From assembly GCA_947588825.1 (NCBI GenBank), contig CANPZU010000020.1, positions 1 through 44,108 of the forward strand: a stretch of 44,108 nucleotides of DNA, read 5' to 3'. Every line of letters starts with the position of its first letter. The stretch's first letter is position 1. Below, one piece after another: positions 7,978 to 16,961 of this stretch. A model generated the notes under the pieces. It ran no database searches. It worked only from the letters and a program-made list of their open reading frames with translations, and had not been told where the DNA came from. The translations under genes were made by a program, and so were the position numbers. Source of the stretch: an uncultured Clostridia bacterium. Lineage in GTDB: Bacteria > Bacillota > Clostridia > Oscillospirales > CAG-272.

Positions 7978-9083
7978 GCATTATTTCGCTAAGCGCTTCC
8001 TATATGCCCTTTGTAATTATCCTTTGTCTTTTTATTCTCTTTTTTTTCGTGTGGCGAAGGATAACCAAATATGTCTTTTCAAAGCTTATATATTCGCGTG
8101 AATTTACGGATGAAGGGGTCTTTGAGGGGGATTGCACGGTACTTGAGGAAACGCTGATAAACCCCACCGCGTTTCCGATATTCTTTGCCGAGGCGGAGGC
8201 GTACGTTTATAAGGAGCTGGAGTTTGCCGATTACATTCCCGAAATGGATAAAAACATGCAGTTTATGATAAGCCGCTTCACCCTGATGCCTTTTATGAAG
8301 GTGAAGAGAAGGCACAACATAAACTGTAAAAAAAGAGGATTTTACCGCCTTGAAACGGCGGAGCTGTGGAAGGGGAAAAAAAGCAGATATGTCGAGTCGT
8401 GCGCGTCGATATACACATATCCGCGCACGTTGGATTCGGGCATGATACCGAGCCCGCTTTCCTATCTTCAGGGCAATTACCTTACATCGCGAAGGCTTAT
8501 AAGCGATCCCTTTTCGTTTGCCGGTATCAGAGATTACCGTTTTGGCGACAGCCTTGCCTCTGTCAACTTCAAAGCGACGGCCAAAGCCCCCGTAACCGAT
8601 TACAGCTCGATAAAGGTTAACAGCCGCGAATTTTGCTCAAACCGTAATATAATGATATATCTGAACTTTCAGACTGACAATAACGAACCCATTCCCGCAG
8701 GTGTATACGCGTCTTTAATGGAGAATGCCATAAGCTTTGCCTGCCATATAATATTTGAAGCGCTGAAAGAGGGATACAAGGTGGGCTTTGCCGCAAATTC
8801 AAGAAATATAGACGGCAGCATAAGCACAAGAATGCCGATGCTTTCGGGAAACGATCACTATATCGAGCTGCTGAAATGTCTTTCTCTGCTGGGCGTACAG
8901 GCGGGAGCGTCCGTCCTTTCGCTTTTTGAAAAAGACATCGGCGACTGTGTAAGCTGCACCGAGTTCTATATCATGACCGCCATGATAAACGAAGAGATAT
9001 CCGAAAAAATCGGTATGCTTGAAAGAAACACGAACACCGTAAATATCATAAGACTTGACCGAATGCTGCTGACAAAAGAATGA
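7974..9083 (+). CDS. DUF58-domain membrane-anchored protein, MoxR partner
   Basis: A 369-aa protein with a hydrophobic N-terminus (about 10-30) and the DUF58 core RDYRFGDSLASVNFKATAKA near residues 186-205. That core corresponds to the family pattern Y-x-x-G-D-x-x-x-x-I-x-W-x-A-x-A. The usual tryptophan is a phenylalanine here. The C-terminal 150 residues would form the von Willebrand A-like part. Its start overlaps the MoxR stop (ATGA), so the two are coupled. By family knowledge DUF58 proteins are clients of MoxR ATPases; their biochemical role is not settled. The DUF4129-like gene follows after 18 nt. Confidence 0.88.
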   Translation: MSIISLSASYMPFVIILCLFILFFFVWRRITKYVFSKLIYSREFTDEGVFEGDCTVLEETLINPTAFPIFFAEAEAYVYKELEFADYIPEMDKNMQFMISRFTLMPFMKVKRRHNINCKKRGFYRLETAELWKGKKSRYVESCASIYTYPRTLDSGMIPSPLSYLQGNYLTSRRLISDPFSFAGIRDYRFGDSLASVNFKATAKAPVTDYSSIKVNSREFCSNRNIMIYLNFQTDNNEPIPAGVYASLMENAISFACHIIFEALKEGYKVGFAANSRNIDGSISTRMPMLSGNDHYIELLKCLSLLGVQAGASVLSLFEKDIGDCVSCTEFYIMTAMINEEISEKIGMLERNTNTVNIIRLDRMLLTKE

Positions 9084-9101
9084 GAAAGGTAAGGTAAGGG
9101 C

Positions 9102-9767
9102 TTGAAAAAGAGCACAAAATTTTATATTAAAATAACGCTGCTTCTCCTTTTGGAGCTTATTATTGCCCTTTGTTACGCAAGACTCGGCGGCATGGGAATG
9201 CAAAATACCGATGACGCCAAAAGGCATCTTTCTCAGTTTTTGGCCATATTATCTGTGGCAAATATGATATACTCGCTTTGGCTTATCTACAAATACTTCC
9301 TTTCGGTTAAGCTCAAAAAGGGATATATTAAGGCAAAAAAAGGTATAAAAAAGTTCATCCGATTCATATCAAAAAAAATCAGCCTGTTTTTAAACAAGCT
9401 TGGTATCGGTGAAAGGCGGCGTCTTGCTTTGGGCAAGGACGAGTATTTTTTTATTTCCGACGAGGAAGAAAAGCAAAGCAGACGCTTATTCGTCGGAAAC
9501 GTCAACAGATGGAAGGATCTCACCGACAACAATCAGAAGCTGCGATTTTTGTTTATAAGGTACATGCTGCACAAAATAAGGCGCGGATACCGAAAAAGGC
9601 GCGGAAAGACCCCAAAGGAGTGGGCGCGCGACCTGCATGTTGAAGGGGACGAGCTTGAACTTTTTGAAAGTTACGATCTTGCAAGGTACGGCGGCGGGAC
9701 GGACACGGTTTCCGACGGCGCGCTCGAGAGGGCAAAGAAGGTGTGCGGCAATAAAAATCTCAGATAA
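9102..9767 (+). CDS. Membrane protein with DUF4129-like C-terminus
   Basis: A 221-aa protein with two hydrophobic helices near 9-27 and 47-66, a strongly basic middle (RRGYRKRRGKTP) and a C-terminal segment FESYDLARYGGGTDTVSDGA. That segment resembles the end of DUF4129 proteins, the usual third member of MoxR-DUF58 clusters. The family assignment rests on this short match and on context, so it is moderate. The start is TTG at 9102, just after AAGGTAAGG; no ATG exists nearby in frame. The next gene begins 2 nt after its stop. Confidence 0.75.
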   Translation: MKKSTKFYIKITLLLLLELIIALCYARLGGMGMQNTDDAKRHLSQFLAILSVANMIYSLWLIYKYFLSVKLKKGYIKAKKGIKKFIRFISKKISLFLNKLGIGERRRLALGKDEYFFISDEEEKQSRRLFVGNVNRWKDLTDNNQKLRFLFIRYMLHKIRRGYRKRRGKTPKEWARDLHVEGDELELFESYDLARYGGGTDTVSDGALERAKKVCGNKNLR

Positions 9768-9769
9768 AA

Positions 9770-10309
9770 ATGTACGGCGGCAAAAAAACTATGAAGGATT
9801 TGTCAGAACTTGCGCGCGAATGCGTACATGAGCTCGAAGAAATAGGGATACACCCCGCAAGCGCTATAGCATGGAAAGTTAATTCGCGGGCAAAGAAACG
9901 TTGGGGGTGCTGCAAGAATCTGCCTGACGGCAGTTTTGAAATAAGCATATCAAAAAGACTGCTCAGTGATGACGTCCAAAACGATGCGGCAAAAAACACC
10001 GTCATCCATGAGCTTCTTCACACGGTAAAGGGCTGCACGGGCCATACGGGAAAATGGAAGCAGCTTGCATGTTCGGTCAAAGAAAAGCTGGGGTATGACA
10101 TTAAAAGGACCTCAAGCTGCGCCGAAAAAGGTATTGCCGAATCCGACCCGCCCAAGCGCAAATATCTTTTGATCTGTCAGGGCTGTAAAGGCGAGATATG
10201 GAGGCAGAGGGTCTCCTCCCTTATAACTCATCCCGAAAGATATCGCTGCGCGGTATGCGGCCAAGTTTTAGTGAGAGCGATTTTTGCGGCGCATAAAACA
10301 AGCAATTGA
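9770..10309 (+). CDS. SprT-like zinc metalloprotease with zinc ribbon
   Basis: A 179-aa cytoplasmic protein with the catalytic motif HELLH (H80, E81, H84) and a third ligand, H92 in CTGHTGKW. Two C-x-x-C pairs follow at C136/C139 and C160/C163, forming a zinc ribbon. This is the architecture of SprT/Spartan-type proteases; the bacterial members are poorly characterised. The segment AKKRWGCCKN upstream of the active site is also typical. The start may be the ATG at 9770 or the one at 9791 (seven residues shorter, GGCGG 10 nt upstream); neither has a strong ribosome binding site. It is the last gene of the operon, before a terminator at 10329. Confidence 0.85.
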   Translation: MYGGKKTMKDLSELARECVHELEEIGIHPASAIAWKVNSRAKKRWGCCKNLPDGSFEISISKRLLSDDVQNDAAKNTVIHELLHTVKGCTGHTGKWKQLACSVKEKLGYDIKRTSSCAEKGIAESDPPKRKYLLICQGCKGEIWRQRVSSLITHPERYRCAVCGQVLVRAIFAAHKTSN

Positions 10310-10328
10310 AATAACATAAGTGTTTTTA

Positions 10329-10366
10329 AACGGGCATATTAATTTTTATGCCCGTTCTGATTTTTT
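10329..10366 (+). terminator. Intrinsic terminator of the 3881-10309 operon
   Basis: A 10-bp perfect stem, AACGGGCATA against TATGCCCGTT, with an 8-nt loop. It is followed by CTGA and a run of six T, 20 nt after the SprT-like stop. Confidence 0.9.
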
Positions 10367-10494
10367 AATTTAAAAAATAAAAGGAATGGCCAGTCGATTT
10401 TTTAATAAAATTCATGCGGTTTTCGTGTTATTTCGGAGAATTTTTTGCTCGCTTGCCTTTTTGTTTTCTATTTCTTCTTTTTTATAAAAAGTTA

Positions 10495-10523
10495 TTGACA
10501 TCCCACAATTTAGGTGCTATCAT
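10495..10523 (+). promoter_or_regulatory. Sigma-A promoter of the antiporter gene
   Basis: TTGACA, a 17-bp spacer and TATCAT. The expected start near 10530 gives a leader of about 70 nt. That leader begins with GGCGCG (10529-10534), which can pair with CGCGCC (10559-10564) to make a small hairpin of unknown meaning. The roughly 130 bases between the upstream terminator and this promoter hold nothing I recognise. Confidence 0.85.
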
Positions 10524-10598
10524 TATTGGGCGCGCTTTTGAGTTTGCGAAAATCCAAACGCGCCTGAAGTTTTACCGAAAGGCTATGGTATATATAAA

Positions 10599-11867
10599 AT
10601 GGAACTTCTATTCAGTCTTGGGATTGCCCTCTTCGCAGGGCTGATTATGTCTCGGGTGGTCAAATATCTTCACTTGCCCGCGGTCACGGGCTATCTTATA
10701 GCGGGTATCCTTGTGGGTCCGTACTGTCTCGGTGCGCTCGGTATAGACGGCCTCGGCTTTGTCTCCTCAGAACTTTCCGGGGTAAAATTCTCGGTTGATA
10801 CCTTTGACATACTCTCAAAGCTCGCGCTCGGCTTTATCGCCTTTGAGATTGGAAACGAATTCAGAATGGCAGAGCTTAGAAAGGTAGGTAAGCAGGTAAT
10901 CATAATTTCTCTTACCGAGGCTTTGGGAGCGGTGATTCTAGTCGACGCGGCGTTAATAACTCTTCACTTTATAATGCCCGATCGTATATCGCTTCCTCTC
11001 GCGGTAACAATGGGAGCAATAGCCGCCGCGACGGCTCCCGCCGCCACGCTTATGGTTGTTAATCAGTATAAGGCGAAGGGAAGGGTGACCGAACTTCTTT
11101 TGCCGATCGTCGCGCTTGACGACGCTATCGGACTGATGGCTTTTTCGATAAGCAGCGGCGTATCAAAAGCGCTGTATGACGGGAGAGTCGATATAATCTC
11201 GGTTCTCGTGAATCCTCTCTGCGAGATAGTATTTTCACTGGCGCTCGGCGCGCTGCTCGGCGCGGTTCTCACGTTTCTTGAAAAGCTCTTTCATTCGAGA
11301 AACAACACAATGGACCTCTCAATATGCTTCGTGCTCTTTTCGGTGGCGATTTCACTTATGCAATTGAAGATAGGAAGCATTAAATTTGAATTCTCTACGC
11401 TGCTGGTATGTATGATGCTCGGTACGGTCTTCTGCAATCTCAGCGAAAAATATGAGGGCGTCATGGACCGCTCGACAAGATGGGCAAACCCCGTAATTCT
11501 CCTTTTCTTTGTTCTCAGCGGCGCCGATCTTGATTTTTCGGTTTTCGCCTCGGCGGCAGCCGTGGGAATGGGAATTGTTTACCTTGTCACTCGAAGCGCT
11601 GGAAAGTATTTAGGCGCGACTTTTGGAGCAAAAATAACTCATTCCGCCCCCGAGGCCGTAAAATATCTCGGTATCACGCTGCTGCCCCAGGCGGGAGTCG
11701 CGCTCGGAATGTCGCTGACCGCCGCCGAGACGCTCGGCTCAGACGGCCAGTTGATTCGAAATGTGGTGTTGTTTGGCGTGTTTGTGTATGAGCTGATAGG
11801 GCCGATGCTTGCAAAGCTCGCTCTTGTGAAGTCGGGCGATATAGCGCCTGAAAATCTGCTTGAATAG
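10599..11867 (+). CDS. CPA2-type cation/proton antiporter
   Basis: A 422-aa polytopic membrane protein of the Na+/H+ exchanger (NhaP/KefB-like CPA2) fold. Typical pieces are the N-terminal helix pair with LHLPAVTGYLIAGILVGP (residues 25-42), the helix AAATAPAATLMVV and the IVALDDAIGLM segment. The aspartates of LDDAIGL correspond to the ion-binding pair of CPA transporters. There is no C-terminal RCK/TrkA domain, so the regulatory part of KefB-like proteins is missing. The ATG at 10599 is preceded by AAAGG at a long distance of about 15 nt. It has its own promoter and no cotranscribed neighbour. Leucine and alanine codons look richer in CTC and GCG than in flanking genes, judged by eye only. 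The ion transported cannot be told. Confidence 0.9.
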   Translation: MELLFSLGIALFAGLIMSRVVKYLHLPAVTGYLIAGILVGPYCLGALGIDGLGFVSSELSGVKFSVDTFDILSKLALGFIAFEIGNEFRMAELRKVGKQVIIISLTEALGAVILVDAALITLHFIMPDRISLPLAVTMGAIAAATAPAATLMVVNQYKAKGRVTELLLPIVALDDAIGLMAFSISSGVSKALYDGRVDIISVLVNPLCEIVFSLALGALLGAVLTFLEKLFHSRNNTMDLSICFVLFSVAISLMQLKIGSIKFEFSTLLVCMMLGTVFCNLSEKYEGVMDRSTRWANPVILLFFVLSGADLDFSVFASAAAVGMGIVYLVTRSAGKYLGATFGAKITHSAPEAVKYLGITLLPQAGVALGMSLTAAETLGSDGQLIRNVVLFGVFVYELIGPMLAKLALVKSGDIAPENLLE

Positions 11868-11910
11868 ATGAAAAATTTATTATTACCGTCTGTAAAATGC
11901 CATTGGCTTA

Positions 11911-11939
11911 TTGACAACGCGTATTAACTTTGATATAAT
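11911..11939 (+). promoter_or_regulatory. Sigma-A promoter of the glutaminase-like gene
   Basis: TTGACA, a 17-bp spacer and TATAAT, an exact consensus match. The start would be near 11946, leaving a 56-nt leader that carries AAAGGA 8 nt before the ATG. I found no operator-like repeat around it. Confidence 0.93.
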
Positions 11940-12001
11940 TAGTCAAGTCTTAACGCAAATCACATAAACACATTATATTTATTGGATGAAAGGAATCAGT
12001 T

Positions 12002-13948
12002 ATGAAACTCAGAGCACCTTCAGTACCACTTATAACGGTAGACCCATACTTTTCAGTGTGGTCGGCAGCCGACAGACTTACAGACACCGTGACCGAGCAC
12101 TGGACCGGCAAGCCAAACACCATGACGGGTATCGCCGTGATCGACGGTAAGGAGTATTACTTTATGGGTAAGCCCAATCGCAGCGCCGATATCATGAAGC
12201 AAATCTCTCTTGATATTACCGCTCTTTCAACCGAGTACAAATTCAGCGCGGGCGGCGTCGAGCTCACCGCAAATTTCTGCACACCCCTCCTTCCCGACGA
12301 TTACTATTATTTTACCCGTCCGGTCAGCTATCTTAAGCTTTCATATAAGTCCGAGGACGGAGCAAGCCACAAGGTCTCGGCCAAAATAGCCGTTTCCGAG
12401 GAGCTTTGCCTTGACTGGAGAGGCCAAATGCCCGTCACTACCGAAGTGCTCGAAAAGGACGGTATAAAGATGGCTAAAATGGGCGGCACAAGACAGAACG
12501 TTTTGGGACGCCGCGGCGATGATATCAGAATAGACTGGGGATATGTCTATCTTGCGACTAAAGGCGGAAAAATTTATACAGAAGATATTCCTTTTCCATT
12601 TAAAGAAAGAGAAAGACACGGCGAATCGATATTTCTGACATGCATGGTCGCCGAAAATACAGTGGCAAAGACCGGAACGCTTTTTGCCTTTGCTTACGAC
12701 GATGTTGAAAGCATGATTTATTTCGGAGACCGTCTCAAAACATGGTGGAATAAGGACGGCCAAAAAATCGAGGACGAGATAGTAAACGCTTTCGCAGATT
12801 ATAAAGAGGTATACGCAAAGGCGGTAACCTTTGGCAAACGCATGTTTGCAGATGCGCAGAAGGCGGGAGGCGAAAAATACGCTGAGCTGCTTTCCCTTGC
12901 TTACCGTCAGGTGTGCGCCGCACATAAACTCGTGCTTGACAAGGACGGCAATATTCTTTATATCTCTAAGGAATGTCACTCCAACGGCTGCGCCGCCACA
13001 GTCGACGTCAGCTACCCGTCCATTCCGATGTTCCTGCTTTATAACCCCGAGCTTGTCGCAGGCATGATGAGACCTATTTTCAAGTATGCAAGAAGCGACG
13101 AATGGGTGAATAAGTTAAAATACGACTTCGCGCCTCACGACGCGGGCCAGTATCCCCATGTGAACGGCCAAGTCTACGCAGGCAATAACCTTGACGGTCA
13201 AATGCCCGTTGAGGAATGCGGAAATATGATAGTTATGGCCGCTTCGCACGCAGTTGCTTCGGGAGACGTCTCATTTGCAAAGGACAATCTCGACCTTCTT
13301 GAGCTTTGGGCAAACTATCTTCTCAAATACGGAGCCGATCCCGCCAACCAGCTCTGCACAGACGACTTTGCGGGACATCTCGCGCATAACTGCAATCTGT
13401 CGCTCAAAGCGATATCGGGTATCATAGGCCTTTCTATAATCTATAAGATGTTGGGAGATAAGGTGAAGTGCGATGAGTATATCGCAAAAGCCAAGGAGCT
13501 TTCGCTCGACTGGGCAAAGAGAGCCTCAAACGGCGACGGCAGCTATCGTCTTGCGTTTGACAGACCCGGCACATTCTCGATGAAATATAACATCGTTTGG
13601 GATAAACTGTTCGGAACAAACGTCATGCCTCGCGAGGTCATTGACAGCGAGCTGGAATCTTATAAATCTAAAATGCGTCCTTACGGTCTTCCGCTTGATA
13701 ACCGTAAGTCATACACTAAGTCCGACTGGCTTATATGGACGGCTACGCTTGCAAAGGACAAGGCGGGATTTATGGCCCTTGCCGATCCGCTTTGGACCGC
13801 TTATAATTTCAGCGAGACCCGCTGCCCGATGACCGACTGGTATTGGACCGTGACCGCAAATCAAGCCGGTTTCCGCCATAGAAGCGTTCAGGGAGGACTG
13901 TTTATAAAACTTCTTGAATCGACCGGAAAAATGAAAGTAGAGCTTTAA
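12002..13948 (+). CDS. Glutaminase A-like family protein (DUF4964/DUF5127/DUF4965/DUF1793)
   Basis: A 648-aa protein. The opening PSVPLITVDPYFSVWS and EHWTGKP match the DUF4964 start of fungal glutaminase A and its bacterial relatives. By order of the family the domains are DUF4964 (about 2-70), DUF5127 (about 75-290), DUF4965 (about 300-465) and DUF1793 (about 470-640), the last two forming an alpha/alpha toroid. Fungal members deamidate glutamine outside the cell; the bacterial ones have not been clearly assigned and the toroid also suggests glycoside-type chemistry. No signal peptide is visible, so it should be cytoplasmic, unlike the fungal enzyme. It stands alone between a perfect promoter and a terminator. 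No gltP-like or sugar transport gene is adjacent. Confidence 0.88.
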   Translation: MKLRAPSVPLITVDPYFSVWSAADRLTDTVTEHWTGKPNTMTGIAVIDGKEYYFMGKPNRSADIMKQISLDITALSTEYKFSAGGVELTANFCTPLLPDDYYYFTRPVSYLKLSYKSEDGASHKVSAKIAVSEELCLDWRGQMPVTTEVLEKDGIKMAKMGGTRQNVLGRRGDDIRIDWGYVYLATKGGKIYTEDIPFPFKERERHGESIFLTCMVAENTVAKTGTLFAFAYDDVESMIYFGDRLKTWWNKDGQKIEDEIVNAFADYKEVYAKAVTFGKRMFADAQKAGGEKYAELLSLAYRQVCAAHKLVLDKDGNILYISKECHSNGCAATVDVSYPSIPMFLLYNPELVAGMMRPIFKYARSDEWVNKLKYDFAPHDAGQYPHVNGQVYAGNNLDGQMPVEECGNMIVMAASHAVASGDVSFAKDNLDLLELWANYLLKYGADPANQLCTDDFAGHLAHNCNLSLKAISGIIGLSIIYKMLGDKVKCDEYIAKAKELSLDWAKRASNGDGSYRLAFDRPGTFSMKYNIVWDKLFGTNVMPREVIDSELESYKSKMRPYGLPLDNRKSYTKSDWLIWTATLAKDKAGFMALADPLWTAYNFSETRCPMTDWYWTVTANQAGFRHRSVQGGLFIKLLESTGKMKVEL

Positions 13949-13966
13949 TAACCTATATATTAATTA

Positions 13967-13996
13967 AAAACGGGACCGCCGAAAACGGTCCCTTTT
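13967..13996 (+). terminator. Intrinsic terminator of the glutaminase-like gene
   Basis: GGGACCG (13972-13978) pairs with CGGTCCC (13986-13992). The stem is extended by AAAA/TTTT on each side, with a 7-nt loop, 18 nt after the stop codon. Confidence 0.88.
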
Positions 13997-14267
13997 GATT
14001 TGTTTGCTTGTGTTTTTCCTTATTCAAAATCGCCGCTGTGATCCCCTCCCGTTTGTTTTATGACCTTTTATTATAAAATAAATAATGCGCAGCTGTTTGC
14101 CGCGCGCTTTACATTTATATGACAAAAAAGACATTTATGAGCCTTCAGACGAAAGTATGAAAGTATGATAAAGCATGGGTTTTATCTTGTCAATTCAGTT
14201 GAGATTATTTGGTTAATATAAGAAAAACGGGGCGTTGCATTTTATTTGTTAAGATTATGTGAAATGC
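13997..14267. other. Gene-free stretch before the GtrA-fusion gene
   Basis: About 270 AT-rich bases with no coding look. It contains short direct repeats (GAAAGTAT twice near 14153, and ACATTTAT twice near 14110 and 14130) and a loose TTGTCA at 14188 without a matching -10 box. I see no RNA structure or small gene in it. Confidence 0.5.
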
Positions 14268-14296
14268 TTGAAATATTCACAAAATATAATTATAAT
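14268..14296 (+). promoter_or_regulatory. Sigma-A promoter of the GtrA::GT-C gene
   Basis: TTGAAA (14268-14273), a 17-bp spacer and TATAAT (14291-14296). A start near 14303 would lie inside the longest open frame, which shows that the frame's first codons are not part of the protein and supports the TTG start at 14348. Confidence 0.8.
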
Positions 14297-14347
14297 CGGT
14301 CTTACATTACGCATCTGTCGAAAATTCAAAGAAAGGATCCACAAAGC

Positions 14348-16927
14348 TTGAAAGGTATAAAATGGTTTGATCGGAGTTTTTGCAGATTTTTGTTGGTAGG
14401 GGTTGTAAACACTCTTGTTGGCGCGGGTGTGATGTACGCTCTTTTTAATCTTTTTCACGTCGGTTACTGGCTCTCAACGGCGGCAAATTACCTTGTGGGA
14501 GGGACAGTCAGCTTTTTTCTGAATAAATATTTCACCTTTCGCAGCAGGGAGCGCTCGCTTTCTCAGGTTATTTACTTTGCATTGACTGTTGTTTGCTGTT
14601 ATTTTATTGCGTACGGAGCCGCAAGACCGCTTGTCGGCGCTGCGCTTGCCGCCCTGCCGCAAGGGCCAAGAGATAATATAGCCATGCTTGTGGGTATGGT
14701 GATTTATACGGTATTAAACTATTTCGGACAGCGTTTTTTTGCCTTTAAGGAAGGCCGCTCTCTGTCACTTGTTATGAAGTTTCCGATAATATGGCTGATA
14801 GTTGTCATAGCCCTTGAACTCACTGTTTTTAATATTTCCTCTTATCGCCTTGTTGGCGACGATTATACCGAAAAAACGCTTGATATAAAGAGCGCGCAGG
14901 TCTACAACGGCGAGCGCTTAGAGAACGGCGGCGTTCTGATACCCGCCGACACGGTCGTTTACATCGAGTGGAAAGAGCTTGACCAAAAGATAGGCACGGT
15001 GCAGGCGGACCTTGATATTCCCAATTTTGCCGACGCAACGGTAAAAATAAACGCTACCGACGACACCACCTCAAGATATCGATATTTTGTTGCCGAGAAG
15101 AAGATAAGTCCCTTTGACCGACGCTCCTCTTTTGTGATACTGCGCATGTCGGGAGAAGTTCATGATATGTTTTTGTCGGTCACCCTGCCAGAGGGGACAA
15201 GCGGTGTTCTTGAGAGCGTGAAGATAAACAGCCCCGTTCCTTTTCGCTTTTCAATCGTGCGCAGTACGATCCTTCTTTTTGTCGGACTTTTTGCATGGCT
15301 TTTTATCGCGTACAGGCCGATGAAGCTGCCCTGTCTTGAAAACAGACGCGTCCTGACCCTTACGGTGTGCGGCACGACTCTTATTTGTCTGCTTGTCGCG
15401 CTCTTTATGACGGTTATATACAGTACGTATTATTCAAACGGACTCTTAAGCGAACTGAGACTCACCACCGGCAATCAGCTGACTAAGGAGCTTGTGGACG
15501 CATTCGATCACGGACAGGCAAGTCTTCTCACTAAGCCTTCCAAGGAACTCCTTGAAATGGAAAACCCGTATGACTGGTATGCAAGGGACGAGCTTGGCGT
15601 AGAGTATCTGTGGGATCACTGCCTTTATAAGGGAGAATATTATTCATATTACGGAATAGCGCCGGTGCTGCTGCTGTTTTTGCCGTATCATTTACTGACC
15701 GGATACTATTTTTCAAGTATAATCGCAGTTTTTATATTCGGAGCGCTGGGAATAATCTTTTTGTCGCTCACCTATCTTGAATTTATCCGAAGGTACTTTA
15801 TGAAGTTGCCTTTGCGTCTCGCCCTTTTCGGGCTTTTGACCCTTCAAATGTCGTCCGGAATATGGTTTTGCTTTTGCGCTATGAATTTTTACGAGATAGC
15901 GCAGTCCTCTGGGTTCTGTTTTGTCACCATTGGAGCGTATTTTTTGCTTACTTCGAATGTGATAGGCGGGGGTAGGATCTCTTGCTTGAAGACGGCGGCC
16001 GCGGCAATCTGCCTCTCGCTTGCGGTGCTCTGCCGACCGACAACGGCGCTTTACTGCCTTGTGTCTCTTGTGTTTTTTGCCTTCGGATTTTGCAGGTTGC
16101 TGAAAGATTATAAAGCAAAGAAGGCAATATGCGAAGTTTCAAATATCTCATATACAGAAAAAGACATTTCCGACTCGCAAGGTACCGTTATAGATATAGA
16201 GAATATGCCTTTGCGAAAGAGAAACATAGCGTTGTATCTGCTTTCATTTATAATTCCGTTTGCGCTTATCGGCTCCGTTCAAATGATCTACAACTATATC
16301 CGTTTTGATTCGTTTTTCGATTTCGGGATACAGTATTCTTTGACTATCAACGACTTTACAAGATCGCAGTTTTACGCGCGCTTCGTTTCAATAGGGATCT
16401 ATAACTATCTGCTCAACCCTCCAATTATTGCGCCCGAATTTCCTTATGTCTCTTCTTCCTTCAATGCACTCAACTCCGGCGGATACTATTTTGTGGCCAA
16501 TAATTACGCAGTGGGGCTTGTTTGGCGAGCAATTCCCGTTCTCGGGCTTTTACTTGCTCCGAAGGCGTTAAAGCTCCTTCCTAAAAAAGCGCGATTGAAG
16601 CCTGTGCTTATTTTCGGAACACTTTCGGTTTTGGCGCCCTTTGCCGTGCTTTTTTCAATATGGGAAAGCGGTTACGGGGTGCGGTACTCTGTCGACTTCT
16701 GTTGGGAAATGCTGATTGGAGCACTTGCCGTTCTGTTTTATCTGTACTGCAAGACAAACAACGACAAAGTGAAGGAGCTTGGCTGTAAGGCGGCGCTCTT
16801 TACCCTTCTCCCCACCGCGCTAATTAATTTTGCCATGTGCTACAGTTTCTTAAAAGACACGGTCAGCTCGAATGCGGCTCGCGCGATATTTGCGCATCTT
16901 GAATCGGTGTTTAATTTTTGGTATTGA
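14348..16927 (+). CDS. GtrA domain fused to a large GT-C-like membrane glycosyltransferase
   Basis: The frame is open from 14246, but I start at TTG 14348 (859 aa): it has AAAGGA 10 nt upstream, a good promoter ends 52 nt before it, and the GtrA domain then begins at the usual distance. Residues 10-135 are GtrA, with VSFFLNKYFTFRSRE and NYFGQRFFAFKEGR. A helix (about 140-162) leads to a soluble, probably beta-rich segment (about 165-305). The rest has many helices with an aromatic extracytoplasmic loop, EYLWDHCLYKGEYYSYYG, like those of GT-C enzymes. By family knowledge GtrA flips polyprenyl-phosphate sugars and GT-C proteins transfer them outside the cell, so one chain would do both steps. 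The GtrB-like gene follows after 34 nt and would supply the donor. The GT-C assignment is by topology and motif flavour, not by a certain family match. Confidence 0.82.
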   Translation: MKGIKWFDRSFCRFLLVGVVNTLVGAGVMYALFNLFHVGYWLSTAANYLVGGTVSFFLNKYFTFRSRERSLSQVIYFALTVVCCYFIAYGAARPLVGAALAALPQGPRDNIAMLVGMVIYTVLNYFGQRFFAFKEGRSLSLVMKFPIIWLIVVIALELTVFNISSYRLVGDDYTEKTLDIKSAQVYNGERLENGGVLIPADTVVYIEWKELDQKIGTVQADLDIPNFADATVKINATDDTTSRYRYFVAEKKISPFDRRSSFVILRMSGEVHDMFLSVTLPEGTSGVLESVKINSPVPFRFSIVRSTILLFVGLFAWLFIAYRPMKLPCLENRRVLTLTVCGTTLICLLVALFMTVIYSTYYSNGLLSELRLTTGNQLTKELVDAFDHGQASLLTKPSKELLEMENPYDWYARDELGVEYLWDHCLYKGEYYSYYGIAPVLLLFLPYHLLTGYYFSSIIAVFIFGALGIIFLSLTYLEFIRRYFMKLPLRLALFGLLTLQMSSGIWFCFCAMNFYEIAQSSGFCFVTIGAYFLLTSNVIGGGRISCLKTAAAAICLSLAVLCRPTTALYCLVSLVFFAFGFCRLLKDYKAKKAICEVSNISYTEKDISDSQGTVIDIENMPLRKRNIALYLLSFIIPFALIGSVQMIYNYIRFDSFFDFGIQYSLTINDFTRSQFYARFVSIGIYNYLLNPPIIAPEFPYVSSSFNALNSGGYYFVANNYAVGLVWRAIPVLGLLLAPKALKLLPKKARLKPVLIFGTLSVLAPFAVLFSIWESGYGVRYSVDFCWEMLIGALAVLFYLYCKTNNDKVKELGCKAALFTLLPTALINFAMCYSFLKDTVSSNAARAIFAHLESVFNFWY

Positions 16928-16961
16928 TCTGCGTTGATTTATTGCCTAAAAGGAGTTCTTC

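Noticed and set aside
10381-10598. A riboswitch before the cation antiporter
   Set aside because: The promoter sits at 10495-10523, leaving only about 70 nt of leader with one small hairpin. No conserved core of a known potassium- or c-di-AMP-linked class is seen.
12341-12979. A 212-codon open frame on the minus strand opposite the glutaminase-like gene
   Set aside because: It is an antisense shadow with odd composition and no start signals. The plus-strand gene with promoter and terminator explains the region.
14246-14347. The first 34 codons of the longest frame of the GtrA fusion
   Set aside because: A TTGAAA-N17-TATAAT promoter lies within them, and the TTG at 14348 has a proper ribosome binding site and the normal GtrA start.
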